Origin: an uncultured Clostridia bacterium
Lineage (GTDB): Bacteria > Bacillota > Clostridia > UBA1381
Length of the DNA: 64,000 nt
Assembly (NCBI GenBank): GCA_934476075.1
Contig: CAKSNH010000008.1
Coordinates: 1 to 64,000 of the forward strand
Direction of reading: 5' to 3'
In this document: positions 1-9,198 of the stretch, piece by piece
Numbering within the stretch: the first letter of the stretch is position 1
Layout: every line of letters begins with the position of its first letter
The notes under the pieces: model-generated
The model's input: only the letters and a program-made list of their open reading frames with translations
What the model was told of the DNA's origin: nothing
The model's database searches: none
Translations under genes and position numbers: made by a program

Positions 1-195
1 GATATACGCTTTTTGCGTGTCCTGTGGGTGAGTTTAGTGGGAAAGTGCGATTGTAGGTATAAATGAAAGTGTAGTGCGACTGACGTTGACCGAGTTTAGC
101 GAGTAAGGGTGGGTTTAGATAGAAATGCGAGTGAGTGGCTGTTGTGTACATCACCCCCACAAATCCTAATTTATCATATCCCCCACTTCCCAACA
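1..195. other. gene-free window edge
   Basis: I see no credible coding frame here. The plus strand is purine- and G-rich with loose repetition of a GAGTTTAG-like word (near 31, 100 and 111) and no RNA gene or hairpin. It may be the edge of a spacer that continues outside the window. Confidence 0.4.
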
Positions 196-197
196 AA

Positions 198-219
198 AAA
201 ACAGGTTTTCACCTGTTTT
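198..219 (-). terminator. Rho-independent terminator of pdp
   Basis: An inverted repeat (AAACAGGT, loop TTTC, ACCTGTTT) is followed on the minus strand by a T run. It begins directly after the pdp stop codon, so it closes the leftward transcript. Confidence 0.85.
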
Positions 220-220
220 T

Positions 221-1537
221 TTATCCCTCGCTCGGCGATGTAATCGCCGCATATATAATCTGCGGTTTTGGCACCGGCTTGTCGCCGAACACCAACGCAC
301 CGCCGAATATATCCTTCGCATTTTGCAGACATTCCGCCCTGTTGGTGTGAAATTCCGCAATCACGTCACCGGCATTTACAAAATCGCCCGTTTTCGCTTT
401 TAATATGATACCGGCACTGTAATCTATGCTGTCGTTTATCCTCTCTCGCCCCGCTCCGAGAATAACGCTTGCAATACCTACCTTCTCCGTGTCCATATGC
501 TCAATATACCCCGACTTGTCCGCCGTTATCGGCTCAATAATCCCCGCTTTCGGCATTTTATCGGGATTATCGATAAGCGACACATCTCCGCCCTGTGCAA
601 TAACCACCTGCCTGAACTTTTCCAATGCAGACCCGTCATCTATAACACGGATTACATCTTTTCGTGTTTCTTCTTCATTCTTGCCTGTCACAAGCATCGC
701 CATGTGCACCGCAAGCACAATACATATTTCACGCAAATCCGCATTTCCGCCGCCGTTTAATATCTCTATGCACTCTTTCACTTCAAGCACATTCCCGACC
801 GCATTTCCCAGCGGAATATCCATATTCGTGATAACGGCTGACGTATTTCTGCCCACCGAATATCCTATGTTCACCATAGTCTGTGCAAGCATTTTGCTGT
901 CCTCTATTGTTTTCATAAACGCACCGCTGCCCGTCTTTACGTCCAAAACTATATTTGCCGAGCCGGACGCAATTTTCTTGCTCATTATGCTTGACGCTAT
1001 AAGCGGTATACTCTCCACCGTTGCGGTCACATCTCGGATTGCATATATCTTCTTGTCCGCCGGTGCAAGATTGCCCGACTGCCCCGCAAGACATATTCCT
1101 ATATCATTCACCTGCCGTAAAAACCTGTCCGGTGCGACCTCTGTCGAAAACCCCGATATAGACTCCAATTTATCCACCGTACCGCCCGTGTGCCCAAGCC
1201 CCCGTCCCGACATTTTCGCAATCTTTCCGCCGAGTGCCGCCACTATCGGAGCGACTATCAAAGTTGTCTTGTCACCCACACCGCCCGTACTGTGCTTGTC
1301 TATGGTCACCCCGTTTATCGGTGACAAATCTATAATATCCCCCGACTTCGACATAGCAAGCGTAAGCGTTGCAAGCTCATGGTTTGTAAGTCCGTTTAAA
1401 TATATCGCCATAAGCAGTGCGGAGGTCTGATAATCGGGAATAGTTCCGTCTGTCAAGCCGTCTATCCAAAAATGTATTTCCTCATCTGTGATAATCTCTC
1501 CGTCACGCTTTTTCCGAATTATATCATACATTCTCAT
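221..1537 (-). CDS. pdp: pyrimidine-nucleoside phosphorylase
   Basis: This cytosolic nucleoside-salvage enzyme splits uridine, thymidine or deoxyuridine with phosphate into free base and (deoxy)ribose-1-phosphate. The 438-residue length is usual for the Pdp/DeoA family. The thymidine/pyrimidine phosphorylase signature (SGRGLGHTGGT, near residues 110-120) is intact, and the phosphate-binding KHSTGGVGDK segment lies just before it. The lysine-rich N-terminal helical domain and the C-terminal alpha/beta domain (ending near KPVPKPQII) are both complete. The ATG at 1537 follows a strong GAGGAGGG ribosome site. It lies 26 bp downstream of the comM-like gene on the same strand, so co-transcription is likely; a terminator follows at once. 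Pdp (broad specificity) is preferred over DeoA because this is a Firmicute-type sequence, but the two are hard to separate by eye. Confidence 0.93.
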   Translation of the reverse strand: MRMYDIIRKKRDGEIITDEEIHFWIDGLTDGTIPDYQTSALLMAIYLNGLTNHELATLTLAMSKSGDIIDLSPINGVTIDKHSTGGVGDKTTLIVAPIVAALGGKIAKMSGRGLGHTGGTVDKLESISGFSTEVAPDRFLRQVNDIGICLAGQSGNLAPADKKIYAIRDVTATVESIPLIASSIMSKKIASGSANIVLDVKTGSGAFMKTIEDSKMLAQTMVNIGYSVGRNTSAVITNMDIPLGNAVGNVLEVKECIEILNGGGNADLREICIVLAVHMAMLVTGKNEEETRKDVIRVIDDGSALEKFRQVVIAQGGDVSLIDNPDKMPKAGIIEPITADKSGYIEHMDTEKVGIASVILGAGRERINDSIDYSAGIILKAKTGDFVNAGDVIAEFHTNRAECLQNAKDIFGGALVFGDKPVPKPQIIYAAITSPSEG

Positions 1538-1563
1538 ATTATTGCCCTCCTCACAATTTAACT

Positions 1564-3096
1564 CTATTCAAAAAATTTTCTGTCCAGACTTCTGTATTGA
1601 ATTGCCTCTGCGATATGTGCCGACGTAATCCGCTCCGACATTTCTATATCGGCTATCGTCCGTGCCACTTTCAATATACGGCTGTGTGCACGGGCACTCA
1701 ATCCCAGATTGTCGAACGCATTGCGTAAAATCTCGTTTTCCTCTTTCCCGAGCGGACAAAACTTCTGTATCAAACCGCCCGTAAGCTGTGAATTTGAATA
1801 TATGTTGTACTCCTTGTATCTTTCAAGCTGTATCTTTCGTGTACGATTGACACGCTCTTTTATCTGTGCCGAGGTTTCGCCCTTTTCGGTCGAACTCAAA
1901 TCATCATAATTCACCGCCGCAACCTCAATCTGAATATCCACCCTATCCAAAAGCGGGCCCGATATTCTGCTCCGATACTGATTAACCTGTGCCGGAGTAC
2001 AAGTGCACCTGTGCACACTGTCGCCGTAAAATCCGCATTTGCAAGGATTCATGGAGCATATAAGCATGATGTTGCACGGATATGTAAGCGTTGCATTCAC
2101 TCGTGAAATAGTAACCTGTCCGTCCTCTAACGGCTGACGCATCACTTCCAGCACCTCACGCTTAAACTCCGGCAATTCGTCCAAAAACAGCACACCGTGA
2201 TGTGCAAGCGATAATTCTCCCGGACGAGGGATACTTCCTCCGCCCGACAATCCCGACGGTGATATTGTGTGGTGCGGACTTCTGAACGGTCTTTCGGTGA
2301 TAAGCGGGTGGTCCTTCGGCAGTACACCGGCGATGGAATGTATTTTGGTGACCTCCAAAGCCTCGTCAAACGTCATGTCGGGCAAAATAGTGCCGAGCCT
2401 TTGTGCAAGCATGGTCTTGCCCGTACCCGGACTTCCGATAAGCATTATATTGTGTCCGCCCGATGCCGCAATCTCCAACGCACGCTTTGCGTTTTCCTGT
2501 CCCTTTACATCGCAGAAATCAAGCAAAGAGCCTGCGTCCGCATGAAACAGACTTTGCTTGTCCACCGTAACACGTTCTATTTTCTTTACATTATTGATGT
2601 GTTCGACAACCTCCGCAAGACTGCCGACAGGATATATATTCGCCCCGTCCACAACCGCACCTTCGATTGCATTGTCTTTCGGCACATACATATCGGTAAT
2701 ACCCTTGTTGTACGCCGATATAACCATCGGCAAAACTCCCGTAACGGGCTTTACAGTGCCGTCTAACGCAAGCTCACCGATAAATATGCTTTTTTCATAA
2801 TCAAACGGTGCGAGCATTTCCGATGCATTCATAACGGATACCGCTATCGGCAAATCGTATGACGGGCCTTCCTTTCTCAGATTGGCGGGTGCAAGATTTA
2901 AGATAATACGTTTTGCCGGTATACTGTAACCGCTGTTCCGTATTGCCGAACGCACACGTTCCTTTGATTCACGAACCGCCATATCGGGCAGACCGACCAT
3001 CTCGAAAGCGGGTATTCCGTTTGAAATATCGGTCTGCACCTCAACCATAAATCCGTCCAAACCCATTAACCCTACACTGTTTATCTTTGATAACAT
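1564..3096 (-). CDS. comM: YifB/ComM family Mg-chelatase-like AAA+ ATPase
   Basis: The 510 residues match the full length of the family. The N-terminal part (about 1-190) is the Lon-protease-like ChlI domain. The AAA+ core follows, with Walker A (GSPGTGKTML, near 220) and Walker B (LFLDELPEF, near 300) and the conserved FRSPHHTIS segment between them. The C-terminal Mg_chelatase domain (RAHSRILKVARTIADI) is complete. In naturally competent bacteria ComM is a hexameric helicase that drives branch migration during integration of incoming DNA. Its role in non-competent Clostridia is not settled. The start is set by GAGGTGG seven bases upstream of the ATG. It sits in a leftward run with the membrane-protein gene above and pdp below, and nothing else for competence is in the window. 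Confidence 0.92.
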   Translation of the reverse strand: MLSKINSVGLMGLDGFMVEVQTDISNGIPAFEMVGLPDMAVRESKERVRSAIRNSGYSIPAKRIILNLAPANLRKEGPSYDLPIAVSVMNASEMLAPFDYEKSIFIGELALDGTVKPVTGVLPMVISAYNKGITDMYVPKDNAIEGAVVDGANIYPVGSLAEVVEHINNVKKIERVTVDKQSLFHADAGSLLDFCDVKGQENAKRALEIAASGGHNIMLIGSPGTGKTMLAQRLGTILPDMTFDEALEVTKIHSIAGVLPKDHPLITERPFRSPHHTISPSGLSGGGSIPRPGELSLAHHGVLFLDELPEFKREVLEVMRQPLEDGQVTISRVNATLTYPCNIMLICSMNPCKCGFYGDSVHRCTCTPAQVNQYRSRISGPLLDRVDIQIEVAAVNYDDLSSTEKGETSAQIKERVNRTRKIQLERYKEYNIYSNSQLTGGLIQKFCPLGKEENEILRNAFDNLGLSARAHSRILKVARTIADIEMSERITSAHIAEAIQYRSLDRKFFE

Positions 3097-3107
3097 AATC
3101 CACCTCG

Positions 3108-3836
3108 TTATTTTTTCGATACCGAAATCTGCATTTTTTCAACCCAGCCTTTTTGATATTTAAGCGACACAAACCCTATCGCCGATATTACAAACGCACC
3201 TATGCAGTCTACAATAAGGTCTTTCATCGTATCTGCGAGTGCTTTCTGACCGATAAGCATTTCGCCCGACTCCGTCATAAACTTCTGCATATTCGTACCC
3301 AAAATACAGTCTGCCGAAAACTCGTATATCTCCCATATAACGCCCAAGCTGACCGCAAAGCAGAAAGTGAACACCGCTATAAAAATCGGGCTTAAATTCA
3401 CAGGCACTCTGTCGGTCTTGTTAAGCAGATTGATAAACGAAAATCCCAGCGCACCGAGCATTGCACCGCTTGACGTGTGCAATATAGTATCCCAGTGCGG
3501 AACGGTGTAATAGAACTTTCTCACCTCGCCCAGAAATATTGCGCAATACAAAAATACCGCATATACGATAATCATTTTCGACGGAATTACAAGCCTTAAT
3601 TTGTTCTTTAAAATACTCGGCAAAAACATAGCAAATATACCAAGCAGACATTGTAAAAGCATCAGCACATATTCCGACTTTACACGTTCAAACGGCTCTG
3701 CAATTTTCGGCGATGACGGAGCGAAAATCATTATAAGAATAACTCCCACGCTAGCAAGTGCCATTGACCCAAGCACAAACCAATAAATTATTTTCTCCCA
3801 ATTAGGTTTTTTCTTTAATTTATTTTTACTTTTCAT
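3108..3836 (-). CDS. DUF2238/YjdF-like membrane protein
   Basis: This is an integral membrane protein of about 242 residues with roughly six hydrophobic segments. A lysine-rich N-terminus precedes the first. The conserved polar spots HWDTILHTSSG and GVIWEIYEFSAD lie in the second half, as in the DUF2238 (YjdF-like) family, whose function is unknown. I chose the ATG at 3836 because GGGGAGG lies just in front of it; a TTG fifteen bases further upstream would place the ribosome site inside the coding sequence. The 11-bp gap to comM suggests one transcript. The family assignment rests on the W-D-x-x-x-H and W-E-x-x-E-F motifs and is moderately sure. Confidence 0.65.
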   Translation of the reverse strand: MKSKNKLKKKPNWEKIIYWFVLGSMALASVGVILIMIFAPSSPKIAEPFERVKSEYVLMLLQCLLGIFAMFLPSILKNKLRLVIPSKMIIVYAVFLYCAIFLGEVRKFYYTVPHWDTILHTSSGAMLGALGFSFINLLNKTDRVPVNLSPIFIAVFTFCFAVSLGVIWEIYEFSADCILGTNMQKFMTESGEMLIGQKALADTMKDLIVDCIGAFVISAIGFVSLKYQKGWVEKMQISVSKK

Positions 3837-3913
3837 ATAAATCCTCCCCAATGATAATATATGTTATAAAGTTATTATATCACAAACCAAAATATTTTTG
3901 TATATTTTTATGC

Positions 3914-3950
3914 AAAAAAGCGGTATTACAGAATACCTCCGCAATACCGC
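3914..3950 (-). terminator. terminator of the D,D-carboxypeptidase gene
   Basis: GCGGTATT and AATACCGC form the outer stem, and the minus strand continues into six Ts. It lies directly after the carboxypeptidase stop. Confidence 0.8.
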
Positions 3951-3958
3951 ATTTATTT

Positions 3959-5293
3959 TTATCTGTATCTGTTTCTTCTTCCGTAGCCGAAACCGCCCCG
4001 TCTTGACTTTCTGTTATTGCCCTTTCTGATTTTCAATACCACAATAAGTACCGCAATCAATATAACGGGCACATATAAAAACGGACTTGTAACCACCTTT
4101 ACCACACTGTGTATGATAAACAATATCGTGTCACGCTCAACATCATTTGACGCAATCAAATCTGTTGTACCGATATTCTCACCGTTGTATGTGTAAGATA
4201 CACTTCCCAAAACGTCACCCTTTGTGATAGGTGCCTGTATATCCTCGTTCACCTTTATATCTTTTGTTATTGCATTATCTATGTCAATCCCCTTCGGCAA
4301 TAACGCACCAATCTCGTCTTTCGGAGTAAGTGCCACTCGTACGGAATTTTTCGCCTCCTCAACCTTTGAGTCTGACAAAATATCTCCCGGCTTTGACACC
4401 GCCTGATACTGATAATTTTCAAACGCATAGTCAAACAATGCTCTTGTGTCCACAAAAGTGTACGCACCGTCGGTAGAGTTTGTATTTTCGTCTTTAAGCA
4501 CCACCGTCAAAAACTCCGTACCGTCCTTGCTCGCCGCCGCCACAAGACAGTTTTTCGCCTGTGATGTGTACCCTGTCTTAACGCCTATCGCATACGGATA
4601 ATAGTGATACGAATTTCTCCGCTTGCTTATTAAATGGTTTGTCGATGACAGGTATCTGACTTCCTTGTATTTGTTTGTCGGCTGTATCGTAAATAAATCC
4701 GTTGAAACAATCTCTCTGAATTTCGCACTTATTTTGTCATTGGTCATGGCATATCTTGCAATCGCCGCCAAGTCGCTCGCCGTAGTGTAGTGATTATCGT
4801 TATGAAACCCGTGCGGATTTACAAAATTTGAATTAACCGCACCTATCGCCTTTGCTTTCTGGTTCATCTTCTGTGCAAAAGCGTCCAGACTTCCGGCAAT
4901 ATGTACCGCAATAACATTTGCCGCGTCATTCGCCGAATATATCAGCATACCGTTCACAAGCTGGTCGAGCGTCAGCTGCTCACCCACCAGAATACCCATG
5001 TGCGAGTCCTGCAAAGTAATCGGAGCGATTGCGTCCGCCGAAGCGGTCACCACATCGTCCAAATTGCCCTCCTCCAATGCAATTATCGCCGTAAGTATCT
5101 TTGTTGTACTTGCCGGATACAATTTCTCGTCGGGATTTTTTGAATATATCACTCTGCCCGTCTTTAAATCCATCAATATTCCCGCCTCGGCATGAATATC
5201 GGGCGGTGTCGGAACATCTGCAAAAACAGGTATTACAATATTTATTAAAACAGCAACAGCCAGCAAGACTGCAAACAGACTTTTTTTCTTCAT
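3959..5293 (-). CDS. dacF: D-alanyl-D-alanine carboxypeptidase (PBP5/DacF type)
   Basis: This is a peptidase S11 penicillin-binding protein that trims the terminal D-alanine from peptidoglycan stem peptides outside the membrane. From the chosen start the product has 444 residues. A signal peptide (MKKKSLF plus a hydrophobic stretch, ending near ADVPTPP) comes first. The S-x-x-K motif STTK is at about 62-65, S-A-N follows in YSANDAAN (about 120), and KTG lies in GVKTGYTSQAK. A PBP5 C-terminal beta domain follows. Unlike classical PBP5, which uses an amphipathic helix, this protein ends in a clear transmembrane segment and a basic tail rich in Arg and Gly. The start at 5293 has GGAGG at ideal distance; the longer upstream frame lacks a ribosome site. 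It appears to be a single-gene unit with its own terminator. Confidence 0.9.
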   Translation of the reverse strand: MKKKSLFAVLLAVAVLINIVIPVFADVPTPPDIHAEAGILMDLKTGRVIYSKNPDEKLYPASTTKILTAIIALEEGNLDDVVTASADAIAPITLQDSHMGILVGEQLTLDQLVNGMLIYSANDAANVIAVHIAGSLDAFAQKMNQKAKAIGAVNSNFVNPHGFHNDNHYTTASDLAAIARYAMTNDKISAKFREIVSTDLFTIQPTNKYKEVRYLSSTNHLISKRRNSYHYYPYAIGVKTGYTSQAKNCLVAAASKDGTEFLTVVLKDENTNSTDGAYTFVDTRALFDYAFENYQYQAVSKPGDILSDSKVEEAKNSVRVALTPKDEIGALLPKGIDIDNAITKDIKVNEDIQAPITKGDVLGSVSYTYNGENIGTTDLIASNDVERDTILFIIHSVVKVVTSPFLYVPVILIAVLIVVLKIRKGNNRKSRRGGFGYGRRNRYR

Positions 5294-5450
5294 TAAAATT
5301 TTTTCCTCCAAAAAAATATATATAACCATCATACTATATTTTGCCATATATGCACATGACATGAAACTGTATAAGACAAAATCATATTAATTATATAAAA
5401 AAAACTAACATTTTGCAAGATTTTTTATTAATTTTATAAAAAAAATATTT

Positions 5451-5483
5451 GAGGGTGCAAAAAATTAACTTTTCCACACCCTC
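5451..5483 (-). terminator. terminator of copA
   Basis: GAGGGTG and CACCCTC arms with a long loop follow the copA stop. The minus strand then runs into an AT-rich, T-rich tract. Confidence 0.6.
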
Positions 5484-5496
5484 TTTTCATCGTTTA

Positions 5497-8040
5497 TCAG
5501 CCTATAAATTTGTATCCGGCGTCTGTGATAACCTTTTCAAATTCGCCCATGCCGATTTCCCTGTCGGCTTTGACATATGCTTTCTTTTCGCCCAAATCAA
5601 CTCTGACCGCTGTAACCCCGTCCATCGCCGACAATACGTCTGTAACACGCTTTTGACAATGCTCGCACATCATACCTTCAACTTTAAATTCATAATTCAT
5701 TTTACCGTCCTCCTCGATTATATCATTGTTTTCCTGTACCTTGCGGTTCGGTTTAAACCATTTTAACCGCAGTGCATTGCTCACCACACATACACTGCTC
5801 AGACTCATTGCCGCCGCTCCGAACATCGGACTGAGCTTTAAGCCGAACGCATGGTATAACGCTCCTGCCGCAATCGGTATACCGATAATATTGTAGAAAA
5901 ATGCCCAGAATAGATTTTCTTTAATATTTTTAATTACCGCCTTGCTGAGCCTTACGGCACTTACCGCATCAAGCAAATCGCTGTGCATAAGCACAATGTC
6001 CGCACTTTCGATAGCCACGTCCGTACCTGCACCAATCGCAATACCCACGTCCGCTCTTGCCAATGCCGGCGAATCGTTTATACCGTCGCCTATCATAGCC
6101 ACCCTGTGACCTTGTTTCTGCAATTCGTGGATATGCTTCTCCTTGTCCTCAGGCAGTACCTCCGCTATGACCTTCGGGATATTCAATCTCCTGCTCACCG
6201 CCTCCGCCGTACGCTTATTGTCGCCCGTCAGCATAACAACGTCAATACCCATCTTGCCGAATAAATCAATCGCCTGTCGGCTGCTCTTTTTCTCAATGTC
6301 CATAGCCGCCACAATACCTATAATATCCTTGTTCCTTGCGAATATAAGCGGTGTTTTGCCCTCGCCGGCAAACTTGTCTGTCATATTCTGAATTTTGCCG
6401 TCCAATGCAATTTTCTGCTCCTTCATAAGAGCGATATTTCCGGCAAAATACACATCATCACCCATTTTTGCGGTTATCCCCTTGCCGAATACCGCACTGA
6501 AATCGGTCATCTGTGCAAATGCGATATTTTTCTTTTTTGCATAATCCACAACCGCATCTGCCAACGGGTGCTCACTGCCCTTTTCCATACCTGCCGCTAT
6601 TGCGATAAGTTCGTTTTCGTCCGCCGATAACGCTATCACATCGGTAACGACAGGCTTTCCCTCGGTTATAGTACCCGTTTTGTCCATAACCACCGTATCA
6701 ATGCTGTGTGCGGTTTCAAGTGCCTCGCCCGACTTGATAAGTATACCGTTTTCCGCTCCCTTGCCCGTACCGACCATAATCGCAACCGGTGTCGCAAGAC
6801 CCAATGCACACGGACACGATATAACCAAAACCGCTATACCCGTTGACAGTGCAAATTCAAATGTCGCACCGCATATCAGCCATATAATCATTGTCAATAC
6901 AGCTATTGTGATAACCGCCGGAACAAATACCCCCGACACCTTGTCGGCAAGTTTTGCGATAGGAGCTTTGCTCGCACTCGCCTCGTCAACCAATTTGATA
7001 ATCTGATTTATTGTACTGTCCGCACCGACCTTTGTCGCTTGGAACTTGAAAAATCCCGCTTTATTAACCGTTGCCGACACCACACTGTCACCGACCTGTT
7101 TCTGTACGGGTATGCTCTCGCCCGTTATCGCCGACTCGTCCACGCTCGTACTTCCGAAAACTATTCTGCCGTCCGCCGCAATGCTCTCGCCCGGCTTTAC
7201 AACAATAACATCTCCGACCGCCAAATCGTCAGCAGATATGGTAACCTCTTTTCCGTCACGCTCGACAACCGCCGTCTTTGGTGCAAGATTGATTAATTTT
7301 TCTATCGCCTGACTTGTCTTTCCTTTTGAACGGCTCTCGAAGAATTTTCCCAATGTGATAAGCGTCACAATCATTCCGGCTGACTCAAAATACAAATCCA
7401 TGCTGTATTTTTCCACCAATTCCGTATTGCCAATACCGAGTCCGTAGCCTATACGATATATCGCAAAGATACCGTATACCGTCGCCGCACTCGACCCCAA
7501 CGCAATCAGACTGTCCATGTTCGGACTTCCCCGAAACAGATTTTTAAATCCGACCTTGTAATACTTTTGATTTAAGTATAATATCGGCAAAAGCAGTAAA
7601 AACTGCGTAAATGCAAATGCAACGCTGTTTTGCGTACCGTGGAACGCACTTTTCACAATCTGCGGTACAGGCAGACCGAACCACTCATACAGCATATGGT
7701 GCATGGATATATACATCATCGGAATAAGGAATACAAACGACCATATAAGCCGTTTTTTCATACTCCTGCTTTCGCTTTGTGCCTTGTCGGAAACAGACGT
7801 ATTCGTCTTTGCCTTGTCAGCCTTTGCCCCGTATAATTCCGCTTTGTATCCGCTGTCGGTCACTGCGGCGATAATCGTACCGCTGTTTAAAACATTTTCG
7901 TCATACTCTACCTGCATACTGTTTGTCAAAAGATTTACCGTGACATTCTCTATGCCGTCAAGCTTTCTCACGCTCTTTTCCACTCGTGCCGAGCACGCCG
8001 AACAGGTCATTCCCGTCACGCTGTACTTTTCCTTCTTCAT
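5497..8040 (-). CDS. copA: copper-exporting P1B-type ATPase with HMA domains at both ends
   Basis: This 847-residue membrane pump exports Cu(I) using ATP. In order: an N-terminal heavy-metal-associated domain (GMTCSAC, Cys13 and Cys16); membrane helices; the actuator domain; the CPC metal-site motif in [12 protein letters not shown]; the phosphorylated aspartate in DKTGT; and the hinge GDGINDSPA. After the last helices a short linker (near 770) leads to a second complete HMA domain with GMMCEHC at about 780. That C-terminal domain resembles a free CopZ chaperone, and a methionine in the linker could be an internal start, but the frame is continuous. The gene lies 18 bp after csoR and is very probably de-repressed with it by copper. 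Specificity for Cu(I) over Ag(I) cannot be told apart. Confidence 0.95.
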   Translation of the reverse strand: MKKEKYSVTGMTCSACSARVEKSVRKLDGIENVTVNLLTNSMQVEYDENVLNSGTIIAAVTDSGYKAELYGAKADKAKTNTSVSDKAQSESRSMKKRLIWSFVFLIPMMYISMHHMLYEWFGLPVPQIVKSAFHGTQNSVAFAFTQFLLLLPILYLNQKYYKVGFKNLFRGSPNMDSLIALGSSAATVYGIFAIYRIGYGLGIGNTELVEKYSMDLYFESAGMIVTLITLGKFFESRSKGKTSQAIEKLINLAPKTAVVERDGKEVTISADDLAVGDVIVVKPGESIAADGRIVFGSTSVDESAITGESIPVQKQVGDSVVSATVNKAGFFKFQATKVGADSTINQIIKLVDEASASKAPIAKLADKVSGVFVPAVITIAVLTMIIWLICGATFEFALSTGIAVLVISCPCALGLATPVAIMVGTGKGAENGILIKSGEALETAHSIDTVVMDKTGTITEGKPVVTDVIALSADENELIAIAAGMEKGSEHPLADAVVDYAKKKNIAFAQMTDFSAVFGKGITAKMGDDVYFAGNIALMKEQKIALDGKIQNMTDKFAGEGKTPLIFARNKDIIGIVAAMDIEKKSSRQAIDLFGKMGIDVVMLTGDNKRTAEAVSRRLNIPKVIAEVLPEDKEKHIHELQKQGHRVAMIGDGINDSPALARADVGIAIGAGTDVAIESADIVLMHSDLLDAVSAVRLSKAVIKNIKENLFWAFFYNIIGIPIAAGALYHAFGLKLSPMFGAAAMSLSSVCVVSNALRLKWFKPNRKVQENNDIIEEDGKMNYEFKVEGMMCEHCQKRVTDVLSAMDGVTAVRVDLGEKKAYVKADREIGMGEFEKVITDAGYKFIG

Positions 8041-8058
8041 GCAATCACTCCCCCGATG

Positions 8059-8364
8059 CTACTTCATCAATTTCTGCAATGCGGCACATAACTCGTCCAC
8101 CACATCATCATTGCCCTCTCTTATATCATTCACAACACAGGTTTTTATATGCTCTGAAATTAAAATTTTGTTAAAAGAATTAAGTGCCGACGTTATCGCA
8201 CTCACCTGCGTCAGAATATCGATGCAGTATCTGTCGTCCTCCACCATCTTCCTAACCCCACGCACTTGTCCTTCAATGCGGTTTAATCTGTTTAACAAAT
8301 CCTTGTACTCTTTTTCCTCCCTGTGCTTATGTCTGACACAGCAAGGACATTTATTTTCTTCCAT
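8059..8364 (-). CDS. csoR: CsoR-family copper-sensing repressor
   Basis: This all-helical DUF156 repressor has 101 residues. The Cu(I) ligand triad is in place: Cys47 (RYCIDIL), His72 and Cys76 (EHIKTC). The RIEGQVRGVRKM segment near 29-40 is the family hallmark. An additional Cys- and His-rich N-terminus (CPCC, HKH) is present and is not needed for the core fold. CsoR binds its operator without copper and lets go when Cu(I) binds. Here the operator lies between the promoter and this gene, and copA follows by 18 bp, so the pair is self-regulated. The Cys-His-Cys set excludes the nickel (RcnR) and formaldehyde (FrmR) branches. Confidence 0.93.
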   Translation of the reverse strand: MEENKCPCCVRHKHREEKEYKDLLNRLNRIEGQVRGVRKMVEDDRYCIDILTQVSAITSALNSFNKILISEHIKTCVVNDIREGNDDVVDELCAALQKLMK

Positions 8365-8394
8365 GCTATCACCTCATGCAAAATTCGTTTGATT

Positions 8395-8415
8395 GTATAC
8401 CCCCATGGGGTATAC
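8395..8415. promoter_or_regulatory. CsoR operator
   Basis: Two 9-bp arms (GTATACCCC and GGGGTATAC) are separated by CAT. This is the GC-tract, TATAC-flanked palindrome typical of CsoR sites. It begins just downstream of the -10 box and overlaps the expected transcription start. Confidence 0.85.
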
Positions 8416-8417
8416 AT

Positions 8418-8446
8418 AATATATCACATATAATACATCTTGTCAA
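8418..8446 (-). promoter_or_regulatory. csoR-copA promoter
   Basis: On the minus strand TTGACA (8446-8441) and TATATT (8423-8418) are separated by 17 bp. Start of transcription is expected near 8411, inside the CsoR operator. Confidence 0.8.
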
Positions 8447-8452
8447 TATCCG

Positions 8453-8483
8453 AAAAAAAAGACTAATGCTAAATTGCATTAGT
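8453..8483 (-). terminator. terminator of yefM-yoeB, overlapping the yoeB stop
   Basis: GACTAATGC and GCATTAGTC form a 9-bp stem followed by eight Ts on the minus strand. The yoeB stop codon lies inside the stem. Confidence 0.85.
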
Positions 8484-8739
8484 CCTCATAATGATATTTG
8501 CAGGCATAGATTATTAAATTTTTGTTAGCATCAAAATTGTAAACCAATCTGTGTTCGTCATTAATATGTCGGCTGCAAGCCTTTATGTGCTTTAATGCTT
8601 CGGGTTTTCCCAGACCTCTTAATAATCCGTCCTGTTTAATGCTCCGTATTAACTCATTAATACGTTTAATTTTTTTCTTGTCAGTCAAGAACCATTCAGT
8701 GTATTGTTCCCACGCTATCGGTGTAAATATTACATTCAT
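8479..8739 (-). CDS. yoeB: YoeB-family mRNA interferase toxin
   Basis: The 86-residue Txe/YoeB toxin cleaves mRNA in the ribosomal A site. Catalytic positions known for E. coli YoeB line up: Glu47 (GKPEALK), Arg64 (DEHRLVY), and His83-Tyr84 near the C-terminus (KYHYED). The length is that of the family (84-90). The ATG overlaps the antitoxin stop by four bases (ATGA), so translation is coupled, and antitoxin is made first. The terminator stem includes its stop codon. Nothing suggests the toxin is inactive. Confidence 0.93.
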   Translation of the reverse strand: MNVIFTPIAWEQYTEWFLTDKKKIKRINELIRSIKQDGLLRGLGKPEALKHIKACSRHINDEHRLVYNFDANKNLIIYACKYHYED

Positions 8740-8993
8740 ACTTCAAACTCTCTCAATTCATCAATACTTTTTGCAATCAATCCACCTTGTTCAGCCTGTG
8801 ACATAGACTTATCAAGCATTTCCAAATATTCAGCATTTCTCTTTGCTTTCATCAGATTATTATATTCTGTTTCAGACAACATCACAATATTTTCATTTTT
8901 AGGTCTTGACACTATCAAAGTTTCGCCGTTAAACACTCTGTCACATATAGTTTTAAAATTATTTCTAACACTCATTGATTTCATAGCCAGCAT
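8736..8993 (-). CDS. yefM: YefM/Phd-family antitoxin
   Basis: This 85-residue antitoxin has an N-terminal DNA-binding Phd/YefM fold (VRNNFKTICDRVFNGETLIVSRPKN region) and an acidic C-terminal tail that should wrap around YoeB. With the toxin it represses its own promoter; without toxin excess it is degraded by proteases. The start at 8993 has GAGGTG in front. A consensus promoter and a pair of GTAC-centred sites lie upstream, matching the way YefM operators are built. The pair stands alone, not beside a visible mobile element. Confidence 0.93.
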   Translation of the reverse strand: MLAMKSMSVRNNFKTICDRVFNGETLIVSRPKNENIVMLSETEYNNLMKAKRNAEYLEMLDKSMSQAEQGGLIAKSIDELREFEV

Positions 8994-9019
8994 TTTTTAC
9001 ACCTCATTTCCGCACCAAA

Positions 9020-9040
9020 AAACGTACGTTTCTCTGTACT
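9020..9040. promoter_or_regulatory. YefM-YoeB operator
   Basis: A 12-bp perfect palindrome (AAACGTACGTTT, 9020-9031) is followed by a second GTAC core at 9036-9039. The two cores are 12 bp apart, the spacing known for the long and short YefM boxes in E. coli (TGTACA cores). It sits over the expected transcription start. Confidence 0.65.
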
Positions 9041-9043
9041 ATT

Positions 9044-9072
9044 ATTATATGATATTATTATATATATGTCAA
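9044..9072 (-). promoter_or_regulatory. yefM-yoeB promoter
   Basis: TTGACA (9072-9067) and TATAAT (9049-9044) on the minus strand are separated by exactly 17 bp, a full consensus match. Confidence 0.85.
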
Positions 9073-9091
9073 CTGTTTTTTATACAAATTT

Positions 9092-9136
9092 AAAAAAACA
9101 CACCCGACAAAGTGCCTGTACTCCGCCGAGTGTGTT
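9092..9136 (-). terminator. terminator of the 1803-residue surface protein gene
   Basis: AACACAC and GTGTGTT with inner pairing form a hairpin, followed by seven Ts on the minus strand. It lies about 60 bp beyond the stop codon. Confidence 0.8.
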
Positions 9137-9198
9137 CCGAGATTAATACGTCCCCTTTTATTTACCCTTTTACTTTTATGTTATATAACTTATCCTTA

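Noticed and set aside
426..1430. 334-codon open frame on the plus strand
   Set aside because: It is antisense to the well-supported pdp gene and its translation has no family features.
7703..8392. 229-codon open frame on the plus strand
   Set aside because: It runs antisense through copA and csoR, both strongly supported, and includes the CsoR promoter region.
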